A stretch of 24,623 nt of DNA from JAPLSN01 sp964482955. GTDB lineage: Bacteria; Spirochaetota; Spirochaetia; Treponematales; UBA12059. The stretch is taken from the NCBI GenBank assembly GCA_964482955.1, contig CAYZZW010000051.1, forward strand, positions 1 through 24,623, written 5' to 3'. A program made the translations under genes and the position numbers. This document shows positions 14,736 to 22,497 of this stretch, one piece after another. The notes beneath the pieces are model-generated. The model was not told the DNA's origin, did no database searches, and saw only the letters and a program-made list of their open reading frames with translations. Each line of letters starts with the position of its first letter. Position 1 is the first letter of the stretch.

Positions 14736-16252
14736 AGCCGCTCGTCGATTTCCCGGCCGCGCGCGCGTTGGACGTCCGCGCTTCCGCGGAGATCGGCGTC
14801 CCCGAGGCGGCGCTCATGGAAACGGCCGCGCTCGGAATGGCCGAGGCGATCCTCTTCTCGCTCCCGGGCGAATGCGGCGCGATCAAGATCGTCGCGTTGT
14901 GCGGCTCGGGCAACAACGCAGGAGACGCGATCGCCGTGGCGCGAATCCTGTCCTGCCGCCGTCCCGCGACGGTAAGCGTCCTCGTCGGGTCTTCGCGGCC
15001 ACGCGGACTCGCCGCCGCGCAGCTCGACGCCATCGCGCGTCTCGGCGCGGCGGTGCTCGACTGGAACGTCGATCGGCAGGCAAGCGAGGCGGCCGTCTCC
15101 GGAGCCGATCTCCTGCTCGACGGTCTCGCCGGCGTGGGATTGGACGGAGCGCTCGCGGGCTCTTCCGCCGAGATCGCCCGGACGGTGAACGCAGTCCGGA
15201 CGGCGCGCGGAGGCCGGACGCCGCGCGTCTGCGCGATCGACCTGCCCTCGGGGCTGTCCGACGGAACATCAGGCGAGACGCCAGGCGACATCCTCCGCGC
15301 CGACTCGACCCTGTGCGTCGAACCGCTCAAGTCGGCGCTCTACAGGCCGGCGTTCCGTCCGGCGTGCGGAGAGATCATCCCGATCCCGCACGTGTTCCCG
15401 GCTCCACTCGCGAACGAAGTCTCCGTCTCGCGTTATCTCGTAGACGTCGACGACCTGTCCGGCTTCATCGACCGCGTTCCCGACGACGCCCATAAATACC
15501 GCGCTGGCTCCGTGGCGGTCTTCGCGGGCGACGTCGGCTCGACGGGAGCCGCCGTCCTCGCGGCGACGGGAGCGGAATCGGTCGCGGGACTCGTCACCCT
15601 GTTCTGCCGCGATCCGATCTGGAACGCCTGCGCCGCGCGCCTCGACGGTACGATGGCGAAGCCCGAAAACTCCTTCCGCGATTTCGCGCGCTTCGGCGCG
15701 ATACTCCTCGGTTCCGGTTGGGGCTTCGACGCGTCGCGCGAAGCGCTTTTCGCCTCGGCGTGGGACAGCGGTCTGCCGCTCGTGCTCGACGCGGACGGTC
15801 TGCGCCTCTTAAAGCGTCTTGCGCCCGGATCGCGCCACGCGCCGCTCGTCCTCACGCCGCACCTCGGGGAGCTGGCCGCGCTCGCGGACGCGCCGCAGGC
15901 GGAGGTCGACGCGGACGCGTACGGGTATGCGCTGGCCATCGCCCGCGGCTACGGAGCCGTCGTCGTCGCCAAGTCGCACGTCACGTGGATCGTCGAACCG
16001 GACGGACGCGCCTTCGTCTACGACGGCATGACACCGGAACTCGCCATCGGCGGCTCGGGCGACGTCCTCGCCGGGACGCTCGCCGCGTTCCTCTCGCGAG
16101 GTGGCGACGCGACCCGCGCCGCGCTCGCCGCGGTCCTCGCGCACGGAGAAGCCGGACGATGTCTTGCCGCGCGAGAGGGAAGATTTTCCGCCAAGCGGCT
16201 CGCGCGGGAAACCGGCCGCGTCGCCGCGATGGCCGCACGGAGGACGCCGTGA
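14732..16252 (+). CDS. nnrD: Bifunctional NAD(P)HX epimerase / ADP-dependent NAD(P)HX dehydratase
   Basis: Repairs hydrated NAD(P)H: the N-terminal epimerase interconverts R and S forms, and the C-terminal kinase-like domain dehydrates S-NAD(P)HX at the expense of ADP. It has 506 residues, the usual fused length. The epimerase half (1-225) has GSGNNAGDA at 58-66, LLDGLAGVGLDG and IDLPSGLSDGTSGE. The dehydratase half (about 235-506) has HKYRAGSVAVFAGDVGSTGA, LDADGL, TPHLGE and the strong GGSGDVLAG at 440-448. The first glycine motif is unusual, NNAGDA instead of NNGGDG, so the epimerase may be weakened. GTG 14732 overlaps the preceding stop (GTGA), and the next gene overlaps the same way. It is the middle gene of a three-gene operon. 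Confidence 0.94.
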   Translation: MKPLVDFPAARALDVRASAEIGVPEAALMETAALGMAEAILFSLPGECGAIKIVALCGSGNNAGDAIAVARILSCRRPATVSVLVGSSRPRGLAAAQLDAIARLGAAVLDWNVDRQASEAAVSGADLLLDGLAGVGLDGALAGSSAEIARTVNAVRTARGGRTPRVCAIDLPSGLSDGTSGETPGDILRADSTLCVEPLKSALYRPAFRPACGEIIPIPHVFPAPLANEVSVSRYLVDVDDLSGFIDRVPDDAHKYRAGSVAVFAGDVGSTGAAVLAATGAESVAGLVTLFCRDPIWNACAARLDGTMAKPENSFRDFARFGAILLGSGWGFDASREALFASAWDSGLPLVLDADGLRLLKRLAPGSRHAPLVLTPHLGELAALADAPQAEVDADAYGYALAIARGYGAVVVAKSHVTWIVEPDGRAFVYDGMTPELAIGGSGDVLAGTLAAFLSRGGDATRAALAAVLAHGEAGRCLAAREGRFSAKRLARETGRVAAMAARRTP

Positions 16253-16776
16253 AACCGGACGAAGCGCCCCGGGAAGAGATCAAATTCCGCTACAATCGCG
16301 CGGAACGGCTGGCCAAGGCGCCGGCGGAAACGGTCTGGCTCGCCGAACGCCAAGGTCGCGGAAGGCCTTCCTTTTTCCGGGACCTCGCGTCCAACCGTCC
16401 GCTCGTCATCCTGTTCCTGACCCTCGTCTTCGCCGTGGTGGCAGTCAACGTCTTCACGTTACTCTCGAACGACGCGGGTACCGCGCGGATCGGGCCATAC
16501 TCGTTCGCCGTCGAGGCGTTCCGCTTCGGCGAAGAACTGTACGTCACCGTCGTCGCGAAAACCGAGGCTGGTCCCGGCGGTCCGATCTCGATTTATCGCG
16601 ACGATGACGGCACGGCGCTCTCGAGCGGCGCGCTGCCCGTTTCCGGTTCGCTGGAATACCGGTTTACGCTTCCGGATCCGGGCGGGAAAGCGGTTCCGAA
16701 GCTGAAGATAGCCGCCGCCGGCGCCACGGTCGTCGTGACCCTCTCCGTCGCGGGCGGTCGCGGCGCCGGCCGATGA
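16249..16776 (+). CDS. Single-pass membrane protein of unknown function
   Basis: A 175-residue protein I cannot assign to a named family. Residues 1-50 are charged and probably cytoplasmic (IKFRYNRAERLAKAPAETVWL). Residues 51-72 form one clear transmembrane helix (PLVILFLTLVFAVVAVNVFTLL). Residues 73-175 are probably outside and rich in beta-strand patterns (IGPYSFAVEAFRFGEELYVTVVAK, GSLEYRFTLPDP, TVVVTLSVAGG), like a small Ig-like or beta-sandwich domain. GTG 16249 overlaps the nnr stop as GTGA and follows AGGA by 4 nt. I have an impression of similar short membrane proteins in other spirochaetes, but this is from memory. Its operon suggests a link with the upstream lipoprotein. Confidence 0.75.
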   Translation: MKPDEAPREEIKFRYNRAERLAKAPAETVWLAERQGRGRPSFFRDLASNRPLVILFLTLVFAVVAVNVFTLLSNDAGTARIGPYSFAVEAFRFGEELYVTVVAKTEAGPGGPISIYRDDDGTALSSGALPVSGSLEYRFTLPDPGGKAVPKLKIAAAGATVVVTLSVAGGRGAGR

Positions 16777-16825
16777 ACGTCGATCCCGTCGTCTTCGAGA
16801 CGCGGTCGAGCGGTTTCCGTCCGTC

Positions 16826-16854
16826 TTGACGACAGCCGAAGTCTGACCGAAACT
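16826..16854 (+). promoter_or_regulatory. Sigma-70-like promoter of the Nudix gene, placed for a leaderless start
   Basis: TTGACG (16826-16831), a 17-nt spacer, GAAACT (16849-16854), then 6 nt (tctttc) to ATG 16861. No purine-rich ribosome site lies in front of the ATG, which favours a leaderless message. Confidence 0.5.
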
Positions 16855-16860
16855 TCTTTC

Positions 16861-17283
16861 ATGGATCGACAAGCGTCCCCCGCGGACAGTTCCCCCGTTT
16901 CCGTCGCGGCTATCATCGTGCGGGGGAACCGGGTCTTGGTCGCGAAGCGAAAGCCGGGCGGCGATCTCGGGGGCTTGTGGGAGTTCCCGGGCGGCAAGCG
17001 CGAACCGGGCGAACGGAACGAGGACGCGATCGCGCGCGAACTCGACGAGGAGTTCGGCGTGAAGGCCCGGGCGATACTCGAACTCGGACGCTCGTCCTTC
17101 GCGCATCACGGGCGCGACTTCGAACTCATCGCCTTCGAAACGAACCTCGACGGTGACATCGGAACGCTCGCGGAACACGACGAGATCCGCTTCGTGGACG
17201 CCGACGGGCTCGAACGCCTTCCGTTCGCGCCGTCGGACACGGGCTTGTTTCCCTTCGTCGTGAAACGTCTCGCCCTGGGTTGA
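16861..17283 (+). CDS. mutT: Nudix hydrolase, probable MutT-type 8-oxo-dGTP diphosphatase
   Basis: A small soluble Nudix protein of 140 residues, close to MutT (about 130). The complete Nudix box, GX5EX7REUXEEXGU, is at residues 45-67, with Arg59-Glu60 and Glu63-Glu64 as metal-binding positions. LWEFPGGKREPGE before it and VAAIIVRGNRVLVAKRKPGGDLGG at the N-terminus are typical of the MutT branch, which cleaves 8-oxo-dGTP so that it is not built into DNA. Other small Nudix substrates cannot be excluded. ATG 16861 has no ribosome site; the promoter 6 nt upstream suggests leaderless translation. It stands alone after the nnr operon and converges on xseB, with a terminator between. Confidence 0.85.
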   Translation: MDRQASPADSSPVSVAAIIVRGNRVLVAKRKPGGDLGGLWEFPGGKREPGERNEDAIARELDEEFGVKARAILELGRSSFAHHGRDFELIAFETNLDGDIGTLAEHDEIRFVDADGLERLPFAPSDTGLFPFVVKRLALG

Positions 17284-17301
17284 TCGATTACGGGAACATC
17301 G

Positions 17302-17332
17302 AAAAAGGCGTGACGCTCATGCCGCGTCGCGC
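17302..17332 (-). terminator. Intrinsic terminator ending the tig-to-xseB operon
   Basis: Read on the minus strand: stem GCGCGACGC, loop ggcatga, stem GCGTCACGC (9 bp with one G-T pair), then C and TTTTT (plus-strand A-run 17302-17306). It lies 18 nt beyond the xseB stop. The T-run is only on the minus-strand side, so it mainly serves that operon. Confidence 0.8.
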
Positions 17333-17349
17333 GTCTGGCCTGGAAGAGG

Positions 17350-17577
17350 TCAATCTGCGTCGAACAGGGTGAGTTCGGGCTTGTCGCCTTGGGCGCTCGG
17401 CTGGTTGACGAGCAGTTCCACCTTGCCCTCGATTTTTTCCAAGTCCTTTTCGAGTCCCTTCGCCAGCTTGATCCCTTCCTCGAAAACGGCGAACGCGTCT
17501 TCGATGCCGAGATCCGATTCCTTGATGCGGTCGGAGAGTTCTTCGAGCCGCGAGAGCCGTTCCTCGAATTTCTTCAT
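17350..17577 (-). CDS. xseB: Exonuclease VII small subunit
   Basis: A 75-residue helical protein that coats the elongated XseA and is needed for exonuclease VII, which degrades single-stranded DNA from both ends into oligonucleotides. The family pattern is clear: FEERLSRLEELSDRIKESDLGIEDAFAVFEEGIKLAKGLEKDLEKIEGKVELL, two long amphipathic helices with LEEL and the hallmark FEEGIKL. Length is normal. ATG 17577 overlaps the xseA stop as ATGA, so the two subunits are translationally coupled. It is the last gene of the six-gene operon and is followed by an intrinsic terminator. Confidence 0.94.
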   Translation of the reverse strand: MKKFEERLSRLEELSDRIKESDLGIEDAFAVFEEGIKLAKGLEKDLEKIEGKVELLVNQPSAQGDKPELTLFDAD

Positions 17578-18782
17578 GCCCCGTTCTCCTCGATCCTCGC
17601 GCGGGAGTTTCCCTTCGCGAAGCGTATGTCGATCGTGTCGCCGTCCTTGAGTCGCTTCGCGTCGCGGACGACCGAACCGTCTGCCGTTTTCGTCACGACG
17701 GCGAAGCCGCGAGCGAGCACCGCCTGGGGGTCGGCCGCCTCGAGCGAGGCGCGCGCGAGCTCGATCCGGCGCGAGGCGTCGCGCGCGCGTTCGCGGATGC
17801 CGTCGATGAGGTATTCCTTCGCGTCGTCGAAGCGCTGGAGTATCGGCTGGATCACGCGACGGAAGCGCAGCTCGAGTCCTTCCGCCGAAAACTGCCCCAC
17901 GAGGTTCCGCGCCACGGCGACGCGGGCGCGCATGCCATGCTCGAGCTCGTCGCGGAGCGCCGCGATTTCGCCGAGCACCGCGACGGCGCTTTCGGAGACG
18001 AGCTCCGCCGCGGCGGAGGGCGTCGGCGCCCGGACGTCCGCCGCGAAATCGCAGAGCGACCAGTCGACTTCGTGGCCGACCGCGCTCACCACGGGAATGG
18101 CCGAGGCGGCGACCGCGCGCACGACGCGCTCGTCGGAAAAGGCGAGGAGGTCCTCGAGCGAACCGCCGCCGCGCCCGACGATGAGCACGTCTCCGAGCTT
18201 GTGTCGGTTGGCTATTTCGATCATCGTCGCGATTTCCTCGGGGGCGCCGTCGCCCTGCACGGTGGCGGGCAGGATCACGACGTCCACGGAAGCGTTGCGT
18301 CGTCCGAGGACGTTGAGGATGTCGCGGACCGCGGCTCCCGTGGGCGAGGTGACGACGGCGATGCGTTCGGGGAAGCGGGGCAGGGGACGCTTGCGGTCCT
18401 CGTCGAACAGGCCCTCGGCGGCGAGCGCGCGCTTCCGCTCCTCGAGCATGGCCAGGATGTCGCCGACGCCCGCCCGCTCGAGATCGTCGCAGACGAGCTG
18501 ATACTGCCCGCGGGCCGCGTAGACCGACAGGGCTCCAGACGCGCGGACGAGCATGCCGTCGGCCGGCTCGAAGCGGAGCCGCGACGAGCGGCCCCGGAAC
18601 ATCACGCACTGGAGCATCGCCTGTCGGTCCTTGAGAGTGAAGTACCAGTGACCCGACGGGGCCGGTCGGAAGTTGGATATCTCGCCCTCGACGCGCACGG
18701 CGGGGAAACCGTCCTCGACTATCGTCTTGATGAGCTCGGTGAGTTCCGAAACCTTGAGCGCCTTAGAACCCGCGGGCGTCAT
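17574..18782 (-). CDS. xseA: Exonuclease VII large subunit
   Basis: Catalytic subunit of exonuclease VII, 402 residues, slightly short of the E. coli form (456). The N-terminal OB-fold for single-stranded DNA spans about 1-105 (VEGEISNFRPAPSGHWYFTLKD). The catalytic domain has TSPTGAAVRDI (145-155), IVGRGGGSLEDLLAF (201-215), AVGHEVDWSLCDFAADVRAPTPSAAAEL (about 234-261) and, near the C-terminus, DPQAVLARGFAVV. ATG 18782 overlaps the lon stop as ATGA. Placement after lon ties this DNA-repair enzyme to the protein quality-control operon, which may only reflect shared transcription. Confidence 0.96.
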   Translation of the reverse strand: MTPAGSKALKVSELTELIKTIVEDGFPAVRVEGEISNFRPAPSGHWYFTLKDRQAMLQCVMFRGRSSRLRFEPADGMLVRASGALSVYAARGQYQLVCDDLERAGVGDILAMLEERKRALAAEGLFDEDRKRPLPRFPERIAVVTSPTGAAVRDILNVLGRRNASVDVVILPATVQGDGAPEEIATMIEIANRHKLGDVLIVGRGGGSLEDLLAFSDERVVRAVAASAIPVVSAVGHEVDWSLCDFAADVRAPTPSAAAELVSESAVAVLGEIAALRDELEHGMRARVAVARNLVGQFSAEGLELRFRRVIQPILQRFDDAKEYLIDGIRERARDASRRIELARASLEAADPQAVLARGFAVVTKTADGSVVRDAKRLKDGDTIDIRFAKGNSRARIEENGA

Positions 18783-21250
18783 GCGCCGTCCGTCTTGCGC
18801 CGCCGCCTGGCGACGGGAGCGTGTTTCTGGGCATAGGCGGCGCTGCGCGAACGGCGCTTCTGCCCCGTCATCGCGGACGCGCGTCCCGCGAGTCTGCCCG
18901 CGAAAAGGCGTTCGAGCGCGTCGCCGATCGAATCGACGAAATGGAATTCGATAGCGTCCCGCACTTCCTTCGGCACGTCGTCCATGTCCTTGCGGTTGGC
19001 TTCCGGCAGGAGGATGTTCCGCATGTGCGAGCGGTGCGCGGCGAGCACTTTTTCCTTCACGCCGCCGATCGCGAGGACGCGTCCGGTCAGCGTGATCTCG
19101 CCGGTCATCGCCCAGAGCGGCTCGAGCGCGACGCCCGTGAGGGCGGACAGCACGCAGGAGACGAGCGTGATGCCCGCGGACGGACCGTCCTTCGGGATCG
19201 CGCCCTCGGGAACGTGGACGTGGAGGGTCTTGCGCTTGAAGTCCTCGTAAGACAGACCGAAGTCCGCGGCCCGGCTCTCGATCCACGAAATCGCGGCGCG
19301 CGCCGATTCCTTCATGACGTCGCCCAGGTTGCCCGTGAGGATGAGGTCGCCCTCGCCGTCGAACACCGACGCCTCGACGGGAAGCAGCGTGCCGCCGAGC
19401 TCCGTCCACGCGAGCCCGTACGCGACGCCGGGGCGGCTTTCCTTCCATACGAGATCGTCCTCGCGGTGGCGCTTTCCGAGCAGGGCGGGTACGGACTTGG
19501 CGCCGATCGTCCGGGCGAACGACGCGACGCCGTCGGGTTTCGCCGCGTAGCCCTTCGACACCGCGTCCTCGGCGGTCTTGCGGATCGCGCGGGCGATTTC
19601 CCGCTCGAGGTTGCGCACGCCGGATTCCATCGTGTAGTGGCGGACGATCTCGAGGATCGCGTCGTCGCGCACGCGCACCTTCGAGCCCCCGAGGCCGTTC
19701 TCCTCGAGCTGGCGCGGCACGATGTACGACTTCGCGATCGCGAGCTTTTCGAATTCGCTGTAGCCGGGAATCTCGATGAGTTCCATGCGGTCGAGGAGCG
19801 GATACGGGATGTTGTGCACCGAGTTCGCGGTGGTGATGAACATGACCCCCGACAGGTCGAACGGCACTTCGAGGTAATGGTCGACGAAGGAGTTGTTCTG
19901 CTCGGGGTCGAGGACCTCGAGGAGGGCGCTCGCGGGGTCGCCGCGGAAATCGCTCGACATCTTGTCGATCTCGTCGAGGAGGAACACGGGATCGGCCGAG
20001 CCAGCCTTTTTCATCGACTGGATGATCTTCCCCGGGAGCGCGCCGACGTAGGTCTTGCGGTGCCCGCGGATCTCCGCCTCGTCGCGCACGCCGCCCAGGC
20101 TCACGCGCACGAAAGAACGGCCGAGCGCGCGCGCCACGGATCGCCCGAGGCTCGTCTTTCCGGTGCCGGGCGGTCCGACGAAGCAGAGGATCGGCCCCTT
20201 GTTGCGCTCGGTCAGGTTGCGCACCGCGATGAACTCGAGGATGCGCTCCTTGGCCTTCTTGAGCCCGTAATGGTCCTCGTCGAGCGCCTGCTTCGCGAAG
20301 GCGATGTCGCGGTTCGACTCCGTGCGTTTGCCCCAGGGCAGGTCGGCGATCCACTCGCAGTAGGTGCGGAGCACTCCGGCCTCCGGGCTGAGCGCCTGGA
20401 GCTTCGCGAGCCGTCCGAGCTCGCGTTTCGCCTTCTCGAGCACTTCGGCCGGAGGGGCGAGCGCCTCGATGCGCGCGCCGAGCTCCTTCACTTCGTTGTA
20501 CTCGTCGTCCTTGCCGAGCTCGCGGCTGATCTCGCGCATCTGCTCGTTGAGGAAGTATTCTTTCTGGTTGCGGTCGATCTTGGCCCGGACGCGCTGGGTG
20601 ATCTTCTTCTGCACGGCGAGCAGCTCGATCTCGGACTCGAGCGCCGTAGCCAGGGCTTCGCAGCGCTCGCGGGCGGTTTCGGCGGCGAGGATGGCCTGCT
20701 TCTTTTCCGGTTTCACGTTGAGCGCGTTGCCGGCCATGTCGCACACGCGGTGGAGATCGGTCGAGTGCGTCACGGTCTGGACGACCTCGGCCGGTATCTT
20801 CTTGACGTATTCGGCGTATTGCGAAAAATCCTTCCTGATCACCGAAAGGAGCGCGCCCGCCTCGGCGTCGTCCGGCTCGTCGTCGGGAAGCGTCTCCACG
20901 TGGGCAGTCAGGTGGTCCTTCCGGTAGACCGTCTTCCGGAGCCGTACCCGCTCGAGTCCCTCGACGAGGAGCCGCATGCCTCCGTCGGGCAGGGCGACCT
21001 GCTGGATGACGTGCGCCAGGACGCCGACGTCGTGCACGTCGATCTCCGGGGACTTTTCATCGGGCATCCGCTTGAGGAGCGACACGACGACGCGCTTGTC
21101 CGCGGCCGCCGCGATGGCGGCCGCGCGCGCGCAGAAATTGGTCATCGCGTAGACCGAGGCGAGGGAACGCGGGAAGACGACGCTGTCCCGGAGGTAGAGG
21201 AGGGGAAGCTCGTGGGTTTCGCGGCTCTTGAGCGAATCCAGGATGCTCAT
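18779..21250 (-). CDS. lon: ATP-dependent protease Lon
   Basis: Cytoplasmic AAA+ serine protease that degrades misfolded and regulatory proteins, 823 residues. The N-terminal substrate domain starts at LPLLYLRDSVVFPRS (about 15-29). A helical linker contains KKITQRVRAKIDRNQKEYFLNEQMREI (215-241). The ATPase has Walker A GPPGTGKT (359-366) and Walker B VFLLDEID (422-429). The protease domain has PKDGPSAG with catalytic Ser691 and Lys734; the 43-residue spacing equals E. coli Ser679/Lys722. After about residue 790 there is a basic tail of some 30 residues rich in Arg, Lys and Ala, not usual for Lon. ATG 21250 overlaps the clpX stop as ATGA; the frame continues upstream through clpX but is not used. 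Confidence 0.98.
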   Translation of the reverse strand: MSILDSLKSRETHELPLLYLRDSVVFPRSLASVYAMTNFCARAAAIAAAADKRVVVSLLKRMPDEKSPEIDVHDVGVLAHVIQQVALPDGGMRLLVEGLERVRLRKTVYRKDHLTAHVETLPDDEPDDAEAGALLSVIRKDFSQYAEYVKKIPAEVVQTVTHSTDLHRVCDMAGNALNVKPEKKQAILAAETARERCEALATALESEIELLAVQKKITQRVRAKIDRNQKEYFLNEQMREISRELGKDDEYNEVKELGARIEALAPPAEVLEKAKRELGRLAKLQALSPEAGVLRTYCEWIADLPWGKRTESNRDIAFAKQALDEDHYGLKKAKERILEFIAVRNLTERNKGPILCFVGPPGTGKTSLGRSVARALGRSFVRVSLGGVRDEAEIRGHRKTYVGALPGKIIQSMKKAGSADPVFLLDEIDKMSSDFRGDPASALLEVLDPEQNNSFVDHYLEVPFDLSGVMFITTANSVHNIPYPLLDRMELIEIPGYSEFEKLAIAKSYIVPRQLEENGLGGSKVRVRDDAILEIVRHYTMESGVRNLEREIARAIRKTAEDAVSKGYAAKPDGVASFARTIGAKSVPALLGKRHREDDLVWKESRPGVAYGLAWTELGGTLLPVEASVFDGEGDLILTGNLGDVMKESARAAISWIESRAADFGLSYEDFKRKTLHVHVPEGAIPKDGPSAGITLVSCVLSALTGVALEPLWAMTGEITLTGRVLAIGGVKEKVLAAHRSHMRNILLPEANRKDMDDVPKEVRDAIEFHFVDSIGDALERLFAGRLAGRASAMTGQKRRSRSAAYAQKHAPVARRRRKTDGA

Positions 21251-22497
21251 GCGCTCTTCTTGGCGTACTCCACGACGGGCTTCGCGTTGTTCTCGATGAC
21301 GTCGCGCGTGACGATCACGCGCTTGGCGCCCTCGACGCTCGGCACCTCGAACATCAAGTCCATCATGATCGTCTCGACGATGGCGCGGAGGCCGCGGGCG
21401 CCGGTCTTCTGCTTGATGGCGCGCTCGGCCAGCGCGTCCACGGCGTCTTCGGCGAAGGTGAGCTCCACGTCGTCGAGGCGGAGCGATTCCTGGTACTGCT
21501 TGACCACGGCGTTGCGCGGCTGGGTGAGGATGTGCTTGAGGTCGTCGCGGGTGAGTTCCTCGAGGCAGACCTGGATGGGCAGGCGGCCGATGAACTCGGG
21601 GATCATGCCGTATTTCACGAGATCGTCCGGATGCAGGTGCGCGAACAGGTCGTGCAGGCTCCGGTCCTTGCGGCTCTGGATGTCGGCGCCGAAACCGAGC
21701 GCCGTCTTGGCGATGCGCGTCTCGATCATCTTGTCGAGCCCGACGAAGGCTCCGCCGCAGATGAAGAGGATGTTCGCCGTGTCGATGCGGAGGTATTCCT
21801 GCTGGGGATGCTTGCGTCCGCCCATCGGCGGGACGTTGGCGATGGTCCCCTCGATGATCTTGAGGAGCGCCTGCTGGACGCCCTCGCCGGAGACGTCGCG
21901 CGTGATCGAGACGTTCTCGCCGCGCTTGGCGATCTTGTCGATCTCGTCTATGTACACGATGCCGCGCTCGGCGAGCGCGATGTTGCCGCCCGCGTTCTGG
22001 ATGAGTTTCAGGAGGATGTTCTCGACGTCCTCGCCGACGTAGCCCGCCTCGGTGAGCGTGGTCGCGTCCGCGATGGCGAACGGCACCTTGAGCTTCTTGG
22101 CGAGCGTGCGCGCGAGGAGGGTCTTGCCGGTGCCGGTGGGGCCGACGAGGAGCACGTTCGACTTCTCGAGCTCGATGCCGTCGCGGAAGCGGCCCGCGTG
22201 GGCGATGCGCTTGTAGTGGTTGTAGACGGCGACGGACAGCGCCTTCTTGGCGTAGTCCTGGCCGACGACGTATTCGTCGAGATAATCTTTGATCTCGCGC
22301 GGTTTCGGGATGTCGCCGGAGAAATCGGTGTTGACGGTCTGCTCGTCCTCCTCGAGGATGTGCGAGCAGACTTTCACGCACTCGTCGCAGATGTAGACGC
22401 CCGGCCCCGCGATGAGGCGCTTGGCGAATTCGGCGCTCTTGCCGCAGAACGAGCACTCGCGCTCGTCGCGTCCCTGGCTACCCTTTGACCTGCCCAT
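21247..22497 (-). CDS. clpX: ClpX, ATP-binding specificity subunit of ClpXP
   Basis: AAA+ unfoldase that feeds tagged proteins to ClpP, 416 residues, normal length. The N-terminal zinc domain has Cys15, Cys18, Cys37 and Cys40 (CSFCGK...CDEC). Walker A is GPTGTGKT (119-126), the pore loop GYVG is at 152-155, and Walker B IVYIDEID is at 180-187. The RKH loop is in GGRKHPQQEYLRIDT. The ClpP-docking loop reads LGF instead of the common IGF. The C-terminal small domain ends at EYAKKSA. ATG 22497 lies 20 nt inside the end of clpP and is preceded by a strong GGAGGA three bases away, so the overlapping start is well supported. Confidence 0.98.
   Translation of the reverse strand: MGRSKGSQGRDERECSFCGKSAEFAKRLIAGPGVYICDECVKVCSHILEEDEQTVNTDFSGDIPKPREIKDYLDEYVVGQDYAKKALSVAVYNHYKRIAHAGRFRDGIELEKSNVLLVGPTGTGKTLLARTLAKKLKVPFAIADATTLTEAGYVGEDVENILLKLIQNAGGNIALAERGIVYIDEIDKIAKRGENVSITRDVSGEGVQQALLKIIEGTIANVPPMGGRKHPQQEYLRIDTANILFICGGAFVGLDKMIETRIAKTALGFGADIQSRKDRSLHDLFAHLHPDDLVKYGMIPEFIGRLPIQVCLEELTRDDLKHILTQPRNAVVKQYQESLRLDDVELTFAEDAVDALAERAIKQKTGARGLRAIVETIMMDLMFEVPSVEGAKRVIVTRDVIENNAKPVVEYAKKSA

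Noticed and set aside
16790..16802. Small hairpin CGTCT-TCG-AGACG after the nnr operon
   Set aside because: Only 5 bp and no T-run follows; too weak to call a terminator.
16773..16829. An 18-codon ORF (MNVDPVVFETRSSGFRPS) starting at an ATGA overlap after the membrane protein gene
   Set aside because: The overlap resembles other junctions here, but it has no ribosome site, no recognisable sequence, and runs into the -35 of the Nudix promoter. Probably chance.
18821..22042. Very long plus-strand open frame (about 1,070 codons) opposite lon and clpX
   Set aside because: Antisense shadow of conserved lon and clpX; Arg/Glu/His-rich translation with no domain pattern.
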